Shown here one piece after another: positions 20,429-30,529 of a stretch of DNA of 64,000 nucleotides (position 1 is the stretch's first letter; every line of letters starts with the position of its first letter). A program made the translations under genes and the position numbers. The DNA is from Bretschneidera sinensis (taxonomy: Eukaryota > Streptophyta > Magnoliopsida > Brassicales > Akaniaceae): NCBI GenBank assembly GCA_023935145.1, contig CM043703.1, forward strand, positions 28,109,227 to 28,173,226, read 5' to 3'. Below the pieces are notes generated by a model. The model ran no database searches, had not been told where the DNA came from, and was given only the letters and a program-made list of their open reading frames with translations.

Positions 20429-21483
20429 AGTATGTGAATGATGAATTTTGTCATGTGTGTGGTGTGCCACAGTAGGTGAAAAACAGTGCTGATGAGGAGG
20501 ATCCATTGAATGAGAGGGATACTCCATCTAAAAAGAAAAAACCAGCAAAAGTATTGCGTTATTTTCCTCTAATACCGAGATTGAAGAGGATATATATGTC
20601 ATCTAAAACGGTATCCTTGATGAGATAGCATTATAAAGAGCGGACAAATAATGAAATTTTAAGACATCCGGTGGATGGATTCGCTTGGAAAGAATTTGAT
20701 ACTTTGTATCCCGATTTTGCAGCTGATTCTCATAGTGTTAGGCTTGGCCTAGCTAGTGACGGGTTCAATCCCTTTCAAACAATGAGTTCTACTTCTAGCA
20801 CATGGCCCATTCTTCTGGTCCCATATAACTTTCTACCATGGCTTTGCATGATGAAAACCTCTTTCATCCTTTCAATGGTGATTCTTGGTGAAAAAGGCCA
20901 CGGTAATGATATTGATATCTTTTTGCAACCTTTAATGGAAGAGTTGAAACAATTATGGGATGCCATTAATGTATTTGATACGACCACCAATCAAAGCTTT
21001 AAATTGTGCGCTTCTCTTCTTTGGACCATTAATGATTTTTCGGCATATGCAAACTTATCTTATTGGGGCGTGTTGCTTGTCTATGTTATGGGGACTCTAC
21101 GCATTTTATATGGTTAAAGCACGGAGGAAAGTTTTGTTATATGGGTCATCGTTGATGGTTAGAAGAAAACCATTAGTTTCAATTTAAAAGGATCAATTTG
21201 ACAGCACCATAAAGTTGGGATCTACTCCTATTCCACCGTCTGGACACGATGTTTTAAGTCAACTATAAGGTGGAAACTACATCTATGGTAAAATCTTGAA
21301 GCCTTCTAAGAAGAGAGTAAGAGAGGATGTTGGTACCTCTACGTGGAAAGTATTAGTGGATGAATTTGATAATCTTTTTGAAGGTGTAGAAGATTTCCTA
21401 GAAAATGTTGATAAGGGGGATCTTCCAATGGATGAGGGAGTTGTACAAACTTTGTGGAAAAAAAGAAGCATTTTTTTAGTTAC
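20429..21483 (+). pseudogene. CACTA TNP2-type transposase, middle piece
   Basis: Continues the transposase directly after the agtat duplication: YVNDEFCHVCGVPQ then a stop, KVLRYFPLIPRLKR, then the core block from 20671 (LYPDFAADSHSVRLGLASDG, FNPFQTMSSTSSTWPI, GNDIDIFLQPLMEELKQLW, LCASLLWTINDFSAY), typical of the Transposase_21 (TNP2) domain. A stop at about 20625 and frame changes after 21080 break it. It ends in a W-K-K-R-S-I-F segment where Athila-B is inserted after 21483. The D-D-E residues were not assigned by eye. Confidence 0.9.
21479..21483. other. Target site duplication of Athila-B (left copy)
   Basis: GTTAC here and at 27114-27118 flank the TG..CA ends of Athila-B. Confidence 0.93.
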
Positions 21484-21649
21484 TGATGAGTCTTAAATAT
21501 TGCATATTTTAGACCCTTAACTTATATTTGTTATGCTCTTAGTTAGTATTATTTTACTTTATTTTATGTTTTTCTTGTGTTTTGTGTGTTTTTACAGCTT
21601 TGTGGAGAAAATGAAGCATTTCAGGTTGATTTGAAGCTTCTGGAGACAT

Positions 21650-21870
21650 TGCGCTCGATCGCAACAGATATGCGATCGAGTGCACCAGCGCTCGAGCGCA
21701 CCTGCCTTTGAACGAGCGCAAGGTCAACATCCCACATCGAAATATTTGAAGTTCAGTGCATCTGCGATCGATCGCAGCAGACATGCGATCGAGCGCACAT
21801 GAGATCGTGCGCACAATACATGCGATCGATCGTACCTGCGATCGATCGCACCACACTGCGATCGAGCGCA
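21650..21870. promoter_or_regulatory. Array of CG-rich palindromes upstream of the TATA box
   Basis: About nine copies of a 14-bp palindrome family TGCG(A/C)TCGA(T/G)CGCA lie 55-275 bp before the TATA box at 21926. Equivalent arrays: 26035-26250 (3' LTR) and, reversed and shorter, 14668-14786 and about 20135-20250 in Athila-A. Position and repetition suggest a binding-site array in the promoter; this is inference. Confidence 0.55.
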
Positions 21871-21925
21871 CACGAGCCTGTATCCCACATCGTTTCTGCA
21901 ACCTATTTTACTCCGGGTCTCCCCC

Positions 21926-21933
21926 TATATAAG
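21926..21933 (+). promoter_or_regulatory. TATA box in Athila-B LTR
   Basis: TATATAAG in the context CCCCCTATATAAGCACC, repeated in the 3' LTR near 26312. Confidence 0.7.
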
Positions 21934-22754
21934 CACCATTTGGCTTCATAATCCAATGTACAATTCCTGAGCCACTTTGGTGTTTACCGGTGGACGTCCG
22001 CTAGCATTCTGGTGGATCTCGAAGGCATTGCTACCACGAGGGGAAGCGCCGCCCGTCAGCGAGTGGAATTTCTCCCATGTAAAGTTTTTTATTTATTTCT
22101 TTATATTCAGTTGTTTTAGTTTAAATGTTTAGCACTTGTTATTATAGTTTTATAGTTATGAGTGGCTAGACTCTTCAGCTAAGGTTGAAGATGAAGCCCC
22201 GCCGTTGTTTGGCGTAGTAGTTCAGATTTGCTTGTACAAATCTGACAATTTTTAGTATAAATGTTCTGTCAATTATTTGAGTTAATCTTATAATTGATTT
22301 AGTTTAAATTGTCTGTTGGATTTTCTTTGTGTTTCATCTGATGGATACATTGAATGCTTTTCGATTAAATTGGATTCCCTTTGTGATTTGTTAAGAGCGG
22401 ATACATCGGGTGCTTTTGGTTTAGTTGGGATATTCTTTGTTTTTTGTCTTATAGTTGGATTCATTGAATGTTTTGATAGGCTATATTTTTAGAACGTGTA
22501 TGCTTAACTTCGGTGGGGTGGATTCGGAAACCTTAGTGCTTTTAATTATTAGTTTTTAAATCAATTTAATTTAGTTTTAATTTATTTTGCAATATCATTC
22601 TGAAATTTGGAACTAGGTTAAAATAGAGTTAGTTTAGATTAAAAATTATATTTTCACAACGTAATTCCCTGTGGATTCGACCTCGCACTTGCACAACGCT
22701 ATACTGCAAACGACTCGTGCGCTTGCAAGTAAATTAAAACTCACAACAAGTTTT

Positions 22755-22772
22755 TGGCGCCGCTGCCGGGGA
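22755..22772 (+). other. Primer binding site of Athila-B (tRNA-Asp-like)
   Basis: TGGCGCCGCTGCCGGGGA, 6 bases after the LTR. It resembles the tRNA-Asp-complementary primer site typical of Athila-type Gypsy elements. Confidence 0.8.
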
Positions 22773-22858
22773 ATTGTTTGGTTTGTGAAAATTTTTGGTC
22801 TAAAATGATTTTATTTTTCTACTAGTTAGTTATCTTTTTTGTTAAAAAAAAAAAAATC

Positions 22859-24580
22859 ATGTGGATGAATCCAGCGCCGGTTTCACAGTCTTTAGAGGAC
22901 GCCCTCAAGGATTTCATTAAAATGACCGGCCCGTCCCTCAATGCTGCCAACACTTTCAATGTTGAAAGCTGTTCCATCTGTGCTAGTCCCATACATCTAG
23001 CACAGAATTGCCCATCAATGCCGGCTTGTGCCGAGTATCCTATGGAACAAATGAATGCTTTCAATGACTGTTGTTGGCAATCAAATGGATCTTGCTCCGA
23101 AACATACAATCCAGGGTGGTGGGACCACTCTAATTTTTCATGGGAGCAGAACCAACCAATGAATCAGGGAGGAGCCCCTTACCATGCTCACAATCAATAC
23201 ACTCCCGAATTTCCTCCACCAATTCCAAATTATGGTCACTCAGCTTATCCAGCACCATCACCCGCTTACCAAGCTCCCATTCAAGCGCCAGTGTCGGTTT
23301 CACAGTCATTGGAGGACGCTCTCAATGATTTCATGAAAGCGACTAGCCAATCTATGAGTGAAGTGATGAGTGAAACAATAGAAAACACCCAAGCGATTGC
23401 CACACTAGAGAGTCAAATTGATCAAATCGCAAGTTATGTGGGTGAAAGAGAGGAAGGAACGTTCCCCAGTCAAACTGAGCCTAACCCAAAGGAACAGTTT
23501 GCAGTGGGAAATTCTTCAACTCCAATGCATTGGCAGGAACAAGTGCAATCAACTGTCCCATACTTGTCTGGGAGACAAGTGGACAATCAAGTGGAAGAGA
23601 GCCCTGCTATGCACCAAGGGCAAGAGAGTAGCAACAATGAAAAGAGAGATGCTGAGCCATCTACAACCACTCGTATTATTAAGGATCTCTCTAGGTCGTT
23701 TTTACCTAAAGTGCCTTACCCTGAGAGACTACAAGTGCCCAAGAAAGAAAGGAAGTCTGAGGACATTATGGAGGCATGCTTTGCTCAGTTTGAAGAGGAT
23801 TTGGATTTAGATAAGTTACTTGAGCAAGCAAATACTATCGTGGAGTCTGCTCCTCGGGAGAGTAGTAGGATAGAGGAGACTATGGATGAATCCCGTATTG
23901 AGGATCCCTTGGAGGTATGCTTTGCTCACTTTGGAGAGGACTTGGGCTTAGATAAGTTACTTGATGAAGTAAATGTCATTTTGGAGTCTGATCCTAGAGA
24001 AAGCAATAAGACAGAGGAGACCGCCGCACCTGACACCCCCAAGAAGGAACTTAAGTCTTTACCAGATAATCTTAAGTATAAGTTCCCAGGTCCAGCAGAT
24101 TCTTTGCCTATAATCATAGCTTTAGATTTGGGTGATGCTCCAGAGGAGAAATTATTGGACGTCTTAATAGAGCATAAGGAAGCTATAGGCTGGACTATTG
24201 AGGATGTCAAGGGAATCAGCCCCTCGGTGGTGACGTACATGATACAGTTGGAGGAGAATGCCAAGCCATCGAGGGAGCCACAAAGAAGGCTCAACCCCGC
24301 TTTGCAAGAGGTTGTGAGGGCGGAAGATATTAAGCTGTTAGAGGCAGGGATCATTTATCCCATCTCTGATAGCAAGTGGGTGAGCCAGATTTCAGTCGTG
24401 CCCAAACGTGCTGAATTTACGGTAGTAAATAAAGACAATGAGTTGGTTCCAACTCGAGTGCAGTCAAGATGGAGAAAGTGTCTAGACTACAGTAAATTGA
24501 ATGCTACCACTAGGCCTGATCATTTTCTATTCCTATTTATTGATCAGATGGTGGAGAGCTTAGTTGGGCATGTTTACTAA
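22859..24580 (+). CDS. Athila-B 573-residue gag/truncated-pol fusion protein
   Basis: One uninterrupted frame from the first ATG after the primer site. Seen in order: a short SQSLEDALKDF segment (residues ~8-18); zinc knuckle C-S-I-C..H..C (22970-23011, residues ~38-51); a Y-N-P-G-W-W-D-H-S-N-F-S-W gag block; a Pro/Gln/Tyr-rich linker; a second SQSLEDALNDF copy (~148); the R-T-R-I-I-type linker and KVPYPERLQ; two repeats of ~46 residues (CFAQFEEDLDLDKLL near 23780, CFAHFGEDLGLDKLL near 23918); then the start of Athila reverse transcriptase (EHKEAIGWTIEDVKGISPS, PQRRLNP, EAGIIYPISDSKWV, LDYSKLNATTRPDHF), ending before any catalytic motif. The gag capsid half and the protease are absent. A long ORF without stops in a copy with 1.5% LTR divergence may mean the protein is used, or only that the copy is young. 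Confidence 0.85.
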   Translation: MWMNPAPVSQSLEDALKDFIKMTGPSLNAANTFNVESCSICASPIHLAQNCPSMPACAEYPMEQMNAFNDCCWQSNGSCSETYNPGWWDHSNFSWEQNQPMNQGGAPYHAHNQYTPEFPPPIPNYGHSAYPAPSPAYQAPIQAPVSVSQSLEDALNDFMKATSQSMSEVMSETIENTQAIATLESQIDQIASYVGEREEGTFPSQTEPNPKEQFAVGNSSTPMHWQEQVQSTVPYLSGRQVDNQVEESPAMHQGQESSNNEKRDAEPSTTTRIIKDLSRSFLPKVPYPERLQVPKKERKSEDIMEACFAQFEEDLDLDKLLEQANTIVESAPRESSRIEETMDESRIEDPLEVCFAHFGEDLGLDKLLDEVNVILESDPRESNKTEETAAPDTPKKELKSLPDNLKYKFPGPADSLPIIIALDLGDAPEEKLLDVLIEHKEAIGWTIEDVKGISPSVVTYMIQLEENAKPSREPQRRLNPALQEVVRAEDIKLLEAGIIYPISDSKWVSQISVVPKRAEFTVVNKDNELVPTRVQSRWRKCLDYSKLNATTRPDHFLFLFIDQMVESLVGHVY

Positions 24581-25869
24581 TGTTGGGTCTGGCTGAAGAC
24601 GTTAAACTTAGCGCTCATGGGAGGCACCCCACAGCTTATCTTTTCTTTTGTTTATTTATTTTTTCGCATTTTTATGATTAACGTTTGTTTCCAGTATTTT
24701 TTGTTTTCTAGTTTTTATTTTTCAGGGACAAAGCGTACTTCAGTTCAAGTTTGGGGGTATGCTATGAGCCATACCAGTCCAGATAGTTCTCCATATCTCA
24801 GGTCAACTCTTTCCATATTAGTCACACATTGGGGTCAATGTGTAATTTAAGTTTGGGGGTATGGGAGACACATCACACACTTTGTCCTAATTTGTTGTCT
24901 TTTCGTCATAGAGATAAATGCATGCTCATGTTATCGTGAAATTTTAGTTGATCTAAACATTTTCTGTGATGTGATGTCATTGGTAAGCTTAACATTTTGA
25001 ACACATGATCTGGTGATAAATTTTTAAAATTTAATTACTTACTTTAGGCATTTTGAGAATTCACATGTTTGATCTAAACTCACACGAGCACATTAGCACA
25101 AATTATATGAGGTATGACATGCGATTTTAATGTGTATTTTTCCTTATCTTAACTGAAACTGGATGACGTGTTGGATGAACTCTTGGGCATAGGAAAATAT
25201 ATATATATAAAAAAAAGAACAATTATTATCAATAAACTTTTCGCTGAGTAACTGGACCTCTTGCCTCAGTAAGCAGTGAGTGTTCACGTCAAAAGGTGGA
25301 ATTTTGCTTGGTAGTATTAAGGCCGGTTTATTTTCGTAGCCTTTTTGACTCGAGTTAGTAAGTCCTTAGGGGTGTCTGTACACCTAATGCCCTAAAGCCA
25401 CCTGGTTTGGGAGTCATTGACTCAACACTCGCTACATGGGTCAATTAGAATGCTTAAGGGAACTAAACATAGCCGTCCCTTATTAAAAAAAAAAAAAAAG
25501 TGAATAAAATAAAAACTATGCCTTTTCGTTCATTTTTTATGGGAAATTCGGTGAATCTTGAGACATGGAGACCTTACACATTAGAGTTACTTGGAAGCTT
25601 CATTTTTATATGCTAATTCACCTTACACTGATTCAAGCTTGTGATGCCTTATCCTGCCTTTTGTAAGTAATTAGATTTTAACATTTCTATTCATTGCGAA
25701 GATGGGTTTACCTTTTTAAGCTTGCTTATGAATGAATATCATGGTGACGTGTGCTCCTTAAATTTTTGGATACCATGAGTGATGACTTTATCTTTATGTT
25801 CTTTGTTTTTCATTGAGTCTTTTATTTTGTTTTGCTAAGGGACTAGCAAAATATAAGTTTGGGGGTATT
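24581..25869 (+). other. Athila-B noncoding 3' region with repeated polypurine-like motifs
   Basis: No coding domain. Three copies of AAGTTTGGGGGTAT: 24747-24760, 24849-24862 and the terminal one at 25855-25868, one base before the 3' LTR. The region is collinear with the 3' region of Athila-A, including 'ttagcgctcatgggaggcac' (24609) and the 'gtgagtgttcacgtcaaaag' segment (near 25277). The terminal copy is the plus-strand primer; the internal ones could act as extra primers (inference). Confidence 0.75.
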
Positions 25870-27113
25870 TGATGAGTCTTAAATATTGCATATTTTAGAC
25901 CCTTAACTTATATTTGTTATGCTCTTAGTTAGTACTATTTTACTTTATTTTACGTTTTTCTTGTGTTTTGTGTATTTTTACAACTTTGTGGAGAAAATGA
26001 AGCATTTCAGGTTGATTTGAAGCTTCTGGAGACATTGCGCTCGATCGCAACAGATATGCGATCGAGTGCACCAGTGCTCGAGCGCACCTGCCTTTGAACG
26101 AGCGCAAGGTCAACATCCCACATCGAAATATTTGAAGTTCAGTGCATCTGCGATCGATCGCAGCAGACATGCGATCGAGCGCACATGAGATCGTGCGCAC
26201 AATACATGCGATCGATCATACCTGCGATCGATCGCACCACACTGCGATCGAGCGAACACGGGCCTGTATCCCACATCGTTTCTGCAACCTGTTTTACTCC
26301 GGGTCTCCCCCTATATAAGCACCATTTGGCTTCATAATCCAATGTACAATTCCTGAGCCACTTTGGTGTTTACCGGTGGACGTCCGCTAGCATTCTGGTG
26401 GATCCCGAAGGCATTGCTACCACGAGGGGAAGCGCCGCCCGTCAACGAATGGAATTTCTCCCATGTAAAGTTTTTTATTTATTTCTTTATATTCAGTTGT
26501 TTTAGTTTAAATGTTTAGCACTTGTTTTTATAGTTTTATAGTTATGAGTGGCTAGACTCTTCAGCTAAGGTTGAAGATGAAGCCCCGCCGTTGTTTGGCG
26601 TAGTAGTTCAGATTTGCTTGTACAAATGTTCTGTCAATTATTTGAGTTAATCTTATAATTGATTGAGTTTAAATTGTCTGTTGGATTTTCTTTGTGTTTC
26701 ATCTGATGGATACATTGAATGCTTTTCGATTAAATTGGATTCCCTTTGTGATTTGTTAAGAGCGGATACATCGGGTGCTTTTGGTTTAGTTGGGATATTC
26801 TTTGTTTTTTGTCTTATAGTTGGATTCATTGAATGTTTTGATAGGCTATATTTTTAGAACATGTATGCTTAACTTCGGTGGGGTGGATTCGGAAACCTTA
26901 GTGCTTTTAATTATTAGTTTTTAAATCAATTTAATTTAGTTTTAATTTATTTTGCAATATCATTCTGAAATTTGGAACTATGTTAAAATAGAGTTAGTTT
27001 AGATTAAAAATTATATTTTCACAACGCAATTCCCTGTGGATTCGACCTCGCACTTGTACAACGCTATACTGCAAACGACTCGTGCGCTTGCGAGTAAATT
27101 AAAACTCACAACA
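25870..27113 (+). repeat. 3' LTR of Athila-B
   Basis: 1,244 bp, collinear with the 5' LTR apart from the 21-bp deletion and about 19 substitutions. Followed directly by GTTAC. Confidence 0.95.
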
Positions 27114-29045
27114 GTTACCTTATTGGAAAAATAGTCTTCTTCATTATAATCTAGATGTGATGCATATAGAGAAGAATGTATGTGATAATTTGATTAGAAC
27201 AATATTGAATAGAGATCGTAAAACTAAAAATAATAAAAAAGGTAAACCGAGATCTCAAAGAAATTGGTATTAGAAAAGACTTCCATCTAGTTGTTCTTCC
27301 TAAAAGAAAATATTTCTTGCCTCTAGCATGCTACACTATGTCTACGAAAGAGAAGGACAATTTCTTAACAGTTTTAGGAAATCTCAAAGTTTCTGATGGG
27401 TATGCATCAAGCATCTCAAGATGTGTCTAAATAAAGGAGCAGAAGCTATCAAACTTAAAGAGTCATGACGGTCACATATTGATGCAAGAAATCCTTCCTA
27501 TTGCCTTGAGAACATCTTTGTCTAGACATGTTGTAGTAGTTATTTCTGAGTTATCATCATTTTTCAAAGCTTCATGCTCTAAAACCCTTGATCCCTAGGA
27601 GCTTGACATATTGGAGTCGCATTTTGCATTGACACTTTGCCATTTGGAGAAAATATTCCCCCTAGTTTCTTTACCATTATGGTTCATCTAATCATTCACC
27701 TAGCCTCAAAGGCTAGACTTGGTAGTCCCGTACACTACAGGTGGATGTATCCTGTTGAGAGGTTAGATGTTCAAATCTCATTTGTAAATACTTAATTTGT
27801 ATTTTAATGGCTACTAAATTTATCTTTTAATTTTTTGGCTTTTCAAGGTATTTAGTGTGCTTGAAATCTTATGTACGTAATAGAAGTCGACCAGAGGGGT
27901 CAATTGTTGAAGGATACATTAGAGAAGAATGTCTAACATATTGCTCACAATACTTCAAAGATGTAAAGACAAAATTCAACTGCCCTCAAAGGAATAATGA
28001 TAATGTAAATTATCCGGATGAGTACATGTTTTCCTCTGGTGGACAGATTATGGGAAAGATTGTAAGTGTTGAGGTTAATGACATGTCATTGGCTCAAGCA
28101 CATCGTTATATGTTGCTCTATAATGATAAACTTTCTCACTTTCGTAGGTTAGTATCAATAAAGGACATTAGTCATGTGGTTAAATTTAGTAGTTATGTTT
28201 TGTTATCCTTGTGAGGACTAACAGTTTGATAATATCGATTTTTTGCAGAAAATTTTTGACTGCTCAAAGACTAACCAACCGTTCCAATTGACAAATACAA
28301 AGTCTCGAACATAAGTGGTTGGTTGAGAAATTTCCCTCATGGCTCATGATACAATTTAGGCATAATATCAATTATCTTTGAATGGTATAAGTGTGTTCAA
28401 TAAAACACTGGCATATGTTGTCTCATATTAATTGTTTGAATATAGTTAAGTGCCATGGATGGTGGATAACAATTATTCAGATTAAATAATTGCCTTTGCT
28501 CGAGGTCCGAATAATGTTGTTAGGAAATTTGATGGATTCAACATCAATGGCTTTAAATTCCATGCAAAGGATCATGAGAAGTTTAGACAATCTCAAAATT
28601 TGAGAGTTATGGTTGAAGCAGAGGATCAAACGTACTATGGTGTGCTCAAAGATATCATCGAGTTGGATTACTATGGGGCGTTTAAGATTGTGTTGTTTTG
28701 TTGTGATTGGGTGGATATTAATTCACCTAGGGGTTTGACATAAAAGATGCAAGTGGGTGCCTTCTCGTGAACTTCTCGAGGTTCATACACACTGGTCAAT
28801 TATTGAAGGATGACTCATTTGTTATTTCATCTTAATCAAAACAAGTGTTTTATGTGTAAGACCCAACAAGAAATGAATGGTATCATGTTGTGATCACAAA
28901 GCCAATGGACTTATATGATATGGGAGAAAAAACGGATGATGACACTTACAATCAGTGTATGTCTTCTAATGTAGTGGTAGACAATCAATTAGATTGTGTT
29001 TCAAATTGGGTTAGGATGGACATTGACGAAGATACCAATCTTTAA
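27114..29045 (+). pseudogene. CACTA TNP2-type transposase, C-terminal piece
   Basis: Resumes after the GTTAC duplication with the TNP2 block LPYWKN, NLDVMHIEKNVCDNLI. Then come frames matching the rest of the transposase: Y-F-L-P-L-A-C-Y, an apparent intron at about 27770-27848 ending TTTTCAAG, then from 27855 LKSYVRNRSRPEGSIVEGY (DUF4218-like). Further on are an R-G-P-N-N-V-V block near 28500, YGVLKDIIELDYYGAFK near 28640 (DUF4216-like), and EWYHVVITKPMDLYDMGE to a TAA at about 29043-29045. Many stops and frame changes. This covers the normal C-terminal end of TNP2, so the transposase was once complete at this locus. Confidence 0.85.
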
Positions 29046-29402
29046 TGTATTGATGTATCTTTTTTTTTTTGGGTTTAATTCAAGAATGAAATGATGTAGA
29101 ACATTAGTTCAAAGAAAATATCTATTCAATATTAGTTTTCACGATAGTTGTTAAATGTTTTATCCATAGCGTTCTTGTTATGACAATTTTGTGGTACACG
29201 TCCATTCTTGTATTATAAGACATTCGCTTTAAAACTAGTTTGATATCACAGTGTTATCCTATTTATAAAATTTATGTTTTCAATGTATAGATTTTTAAGA
29301 GAGGGTGAGAAAGCAAACACATGTCATGCGAACTTCACAAGTGTGTTCCTTGGAATGTGGGGAGAAAATTGTGCTCCATTTCAACGGACTTAATCAACCT
29401 AG

Positions 29403-30230
29403 ATAAAGGTACTGAGAATAGATAATGGAGGGGAATTTTGCTTAGATAAGTTTGAGTAATTCTATATGGCAAGCAGCATTGCAAGATAGAAAACAAATCT
29501 ATATACACCTCAACAGAATGGGGTAGCCGAGAGACTCAATCGGTCACTCATGGAGAAATCGAGGAGTATGTTGAGTTGTGCAGGCTTGGAGCCGAAGTTT
29601 TGGAAAGAGGCTGTAGCTACAGCATGTTATCTGAAGGACAAGTCACCTACATCAACTTTACAGGATCAGACACCGTTTGAGGCATTATTCAAGAAGAAGC
29701 CGAATTTGGCTCATGTTAGAATGTTTGGGTATGATGCTTATATGCATGTGCTAAAAGAAAAGAGAAGCAAACTAGATAGTAAATCAGTGAAGTGCATCTT
29801 CATTGGTTATAAGGATGGAGTCAAGGGGTACACGTTATGGAATCCAGAAAACAAGAGTATAGTTTATAGCAAAGATTTTGTGTTCAGGGAAACAAAAAAG
29901 GATGTGGCAACTATCCAAGATGTACCGGAACAACCAAAACAGGTTCAAATTGATCTTAGCCCGAGAGATAAAGAGTGGAAGACTGTACCTGATACTTCAG
30001 ACACTTAGTCAGTTGGGTATGAGCAAGATATTCATGTTTCTGATGTAGAGGATGAGGATTCAGATGCTGGCTCAGAGGTAGAGACCACATCGGTCATAAG
30101 GAGATCGACACAGGTTAGGAGACCAACCATCAGGTATTCCCCTGATGCTTGTAGTGCATTATATGCTTTAAATATTACTGGTGATGATCCTAGCACAGTA
30201 AAAGAGGCAAGGACCTCGGAGGATGCAAAT
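29403..30230 (+). pseudogene. Copia-2 integrase C-terminal part and linker
   Basis: Begins with the second catalytic Asp region (IDNGGEFCLDKFE near 29418, followed by a stop), then P-Q-Q-N-G-V-A-E-R-L near 29514 with the third catalytic residue (Glu). An open stretch 29550-30008 carries the remainder: FWKEAVATACYLKDKSP, HVRMFGYDAYMHV, CIFIGYKDGVKGYTLW. The linker to reverse transcriptase follows with stops. Integrase would insert the cDNA; the first Asp region is absent. Confidence 0.85.
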
Positions 30231-30231
30231 C

Positions 30232-30529
30232 TATGGGAGGATGCTATAAAAGAGGAGATGCAGGAACTGGACAATAATGAAACATTGAGCCTTGTTAAAT
30301 TGCCTAAAGATAGGAAGGCAATTGGGTGCAAACGGATTTTCAAGAAGAAAACAAATAAAGATGGAATGGTAGAAAAGTGCTATGGGAGGATGCTATAAAA
30401 GAGGAGATGCAGGAATTGGACAATAATGAAACATTGAGCCTTATTAAATTGCCTAAAGATAGGAAGGCAATTGGGTGCAAATGGATTTTCAAGAAGAAAA
30501 CAAATAAAGATGGAATGGTAGAAAAGTGC
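30232..30529 (+). repeat. 149-bp tandem duplication inside Copia-2 reverse transcriptase
   Basis: Copies 30232-30380 and 30381-30529 abut exactly. They differ at 3 sites by eye (aactgg/aattgg, cttgtt/cttatt, aaacgg/aaatgg), all transitions. 149 is not a multiple of three, so the duplication shifts the frame. Both encode the start of the RT domain (W-E-D-A-I-K-E-E-M-Q-E-L, then R-K-A-I-G-C-K). Confidence 0.95.

Larger units (their letters stand above)
21484..22748 (+). repeat. 5' LTR of Athila-B
   Basis: Begins TGATGAGTCTTAAATA and ends AACTCACAACA. The U3 part (21650-21870) carries about nine degenerate copies of the palindrome TGCGATCGATCGCA, followed by a TATA box at 21926. Confidence 0.95.
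21484..27113 (+). mobile_element. Athila-B: young non-autonomous Gypsy (Athila-like) LTR element
   Basis: 5,630 bp with LTRs 21484-22748 and 25870-27113, tRNA-Asp-type primer site, one 573-codon ORF (22859-24580), a ~1.3-kb noncoding 3' region and a polypurine tract. By hand count the LTRs differ at about 19 sites (about 1.5%) plus a 21-bp indel near 22240/26628. The ORF stops just after the first motifs of reverse transcriptase; the catalytic YXDD, RNase H and integrase are missing. It belongs to the same family group as Athila-A (shared LTR ends, palindrome array, 3' region) but is inserted on the other strand and is younger. Confidence 0.95.
12907..29045 (+). mobile_element. CACTA (En/Spm-type) element remnant, split by two LTR elements
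   Basis: Three collinear pieces (12907-13691, 20429-21483, 27114-29045) together cover a TNP2-type transposase from its start to near its end. Athila-A and Athila-B sit between the pieces, each with a perfect 5-bp target duplication, so the order of events is clear. I found no CACTA terminal inverted repeats or 3-bp target duplication; the right end may have been lost with the 5' part of Copia-2, which begins within a few hundred bases. The minisatellite at 12564-12775 may belong to this element (inference). Confidence 0.85.

Noticed and set aside
21554..21901. Minus-strand 115-codon ORF in the Athila-B LTR
   Set aside because: It crosses the palindrome array, which supplies the Arg/Cys/Ser-rich reading; the copy in the 3' LTR is broken at a different point.
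22859..24580. Athila-B ORF as a domesticated host gene
   Set aside because: It sits between intact LTRs with a target duplication and recent divergence, so it is element-encoded; domestication cannot be argued from this copy alone.
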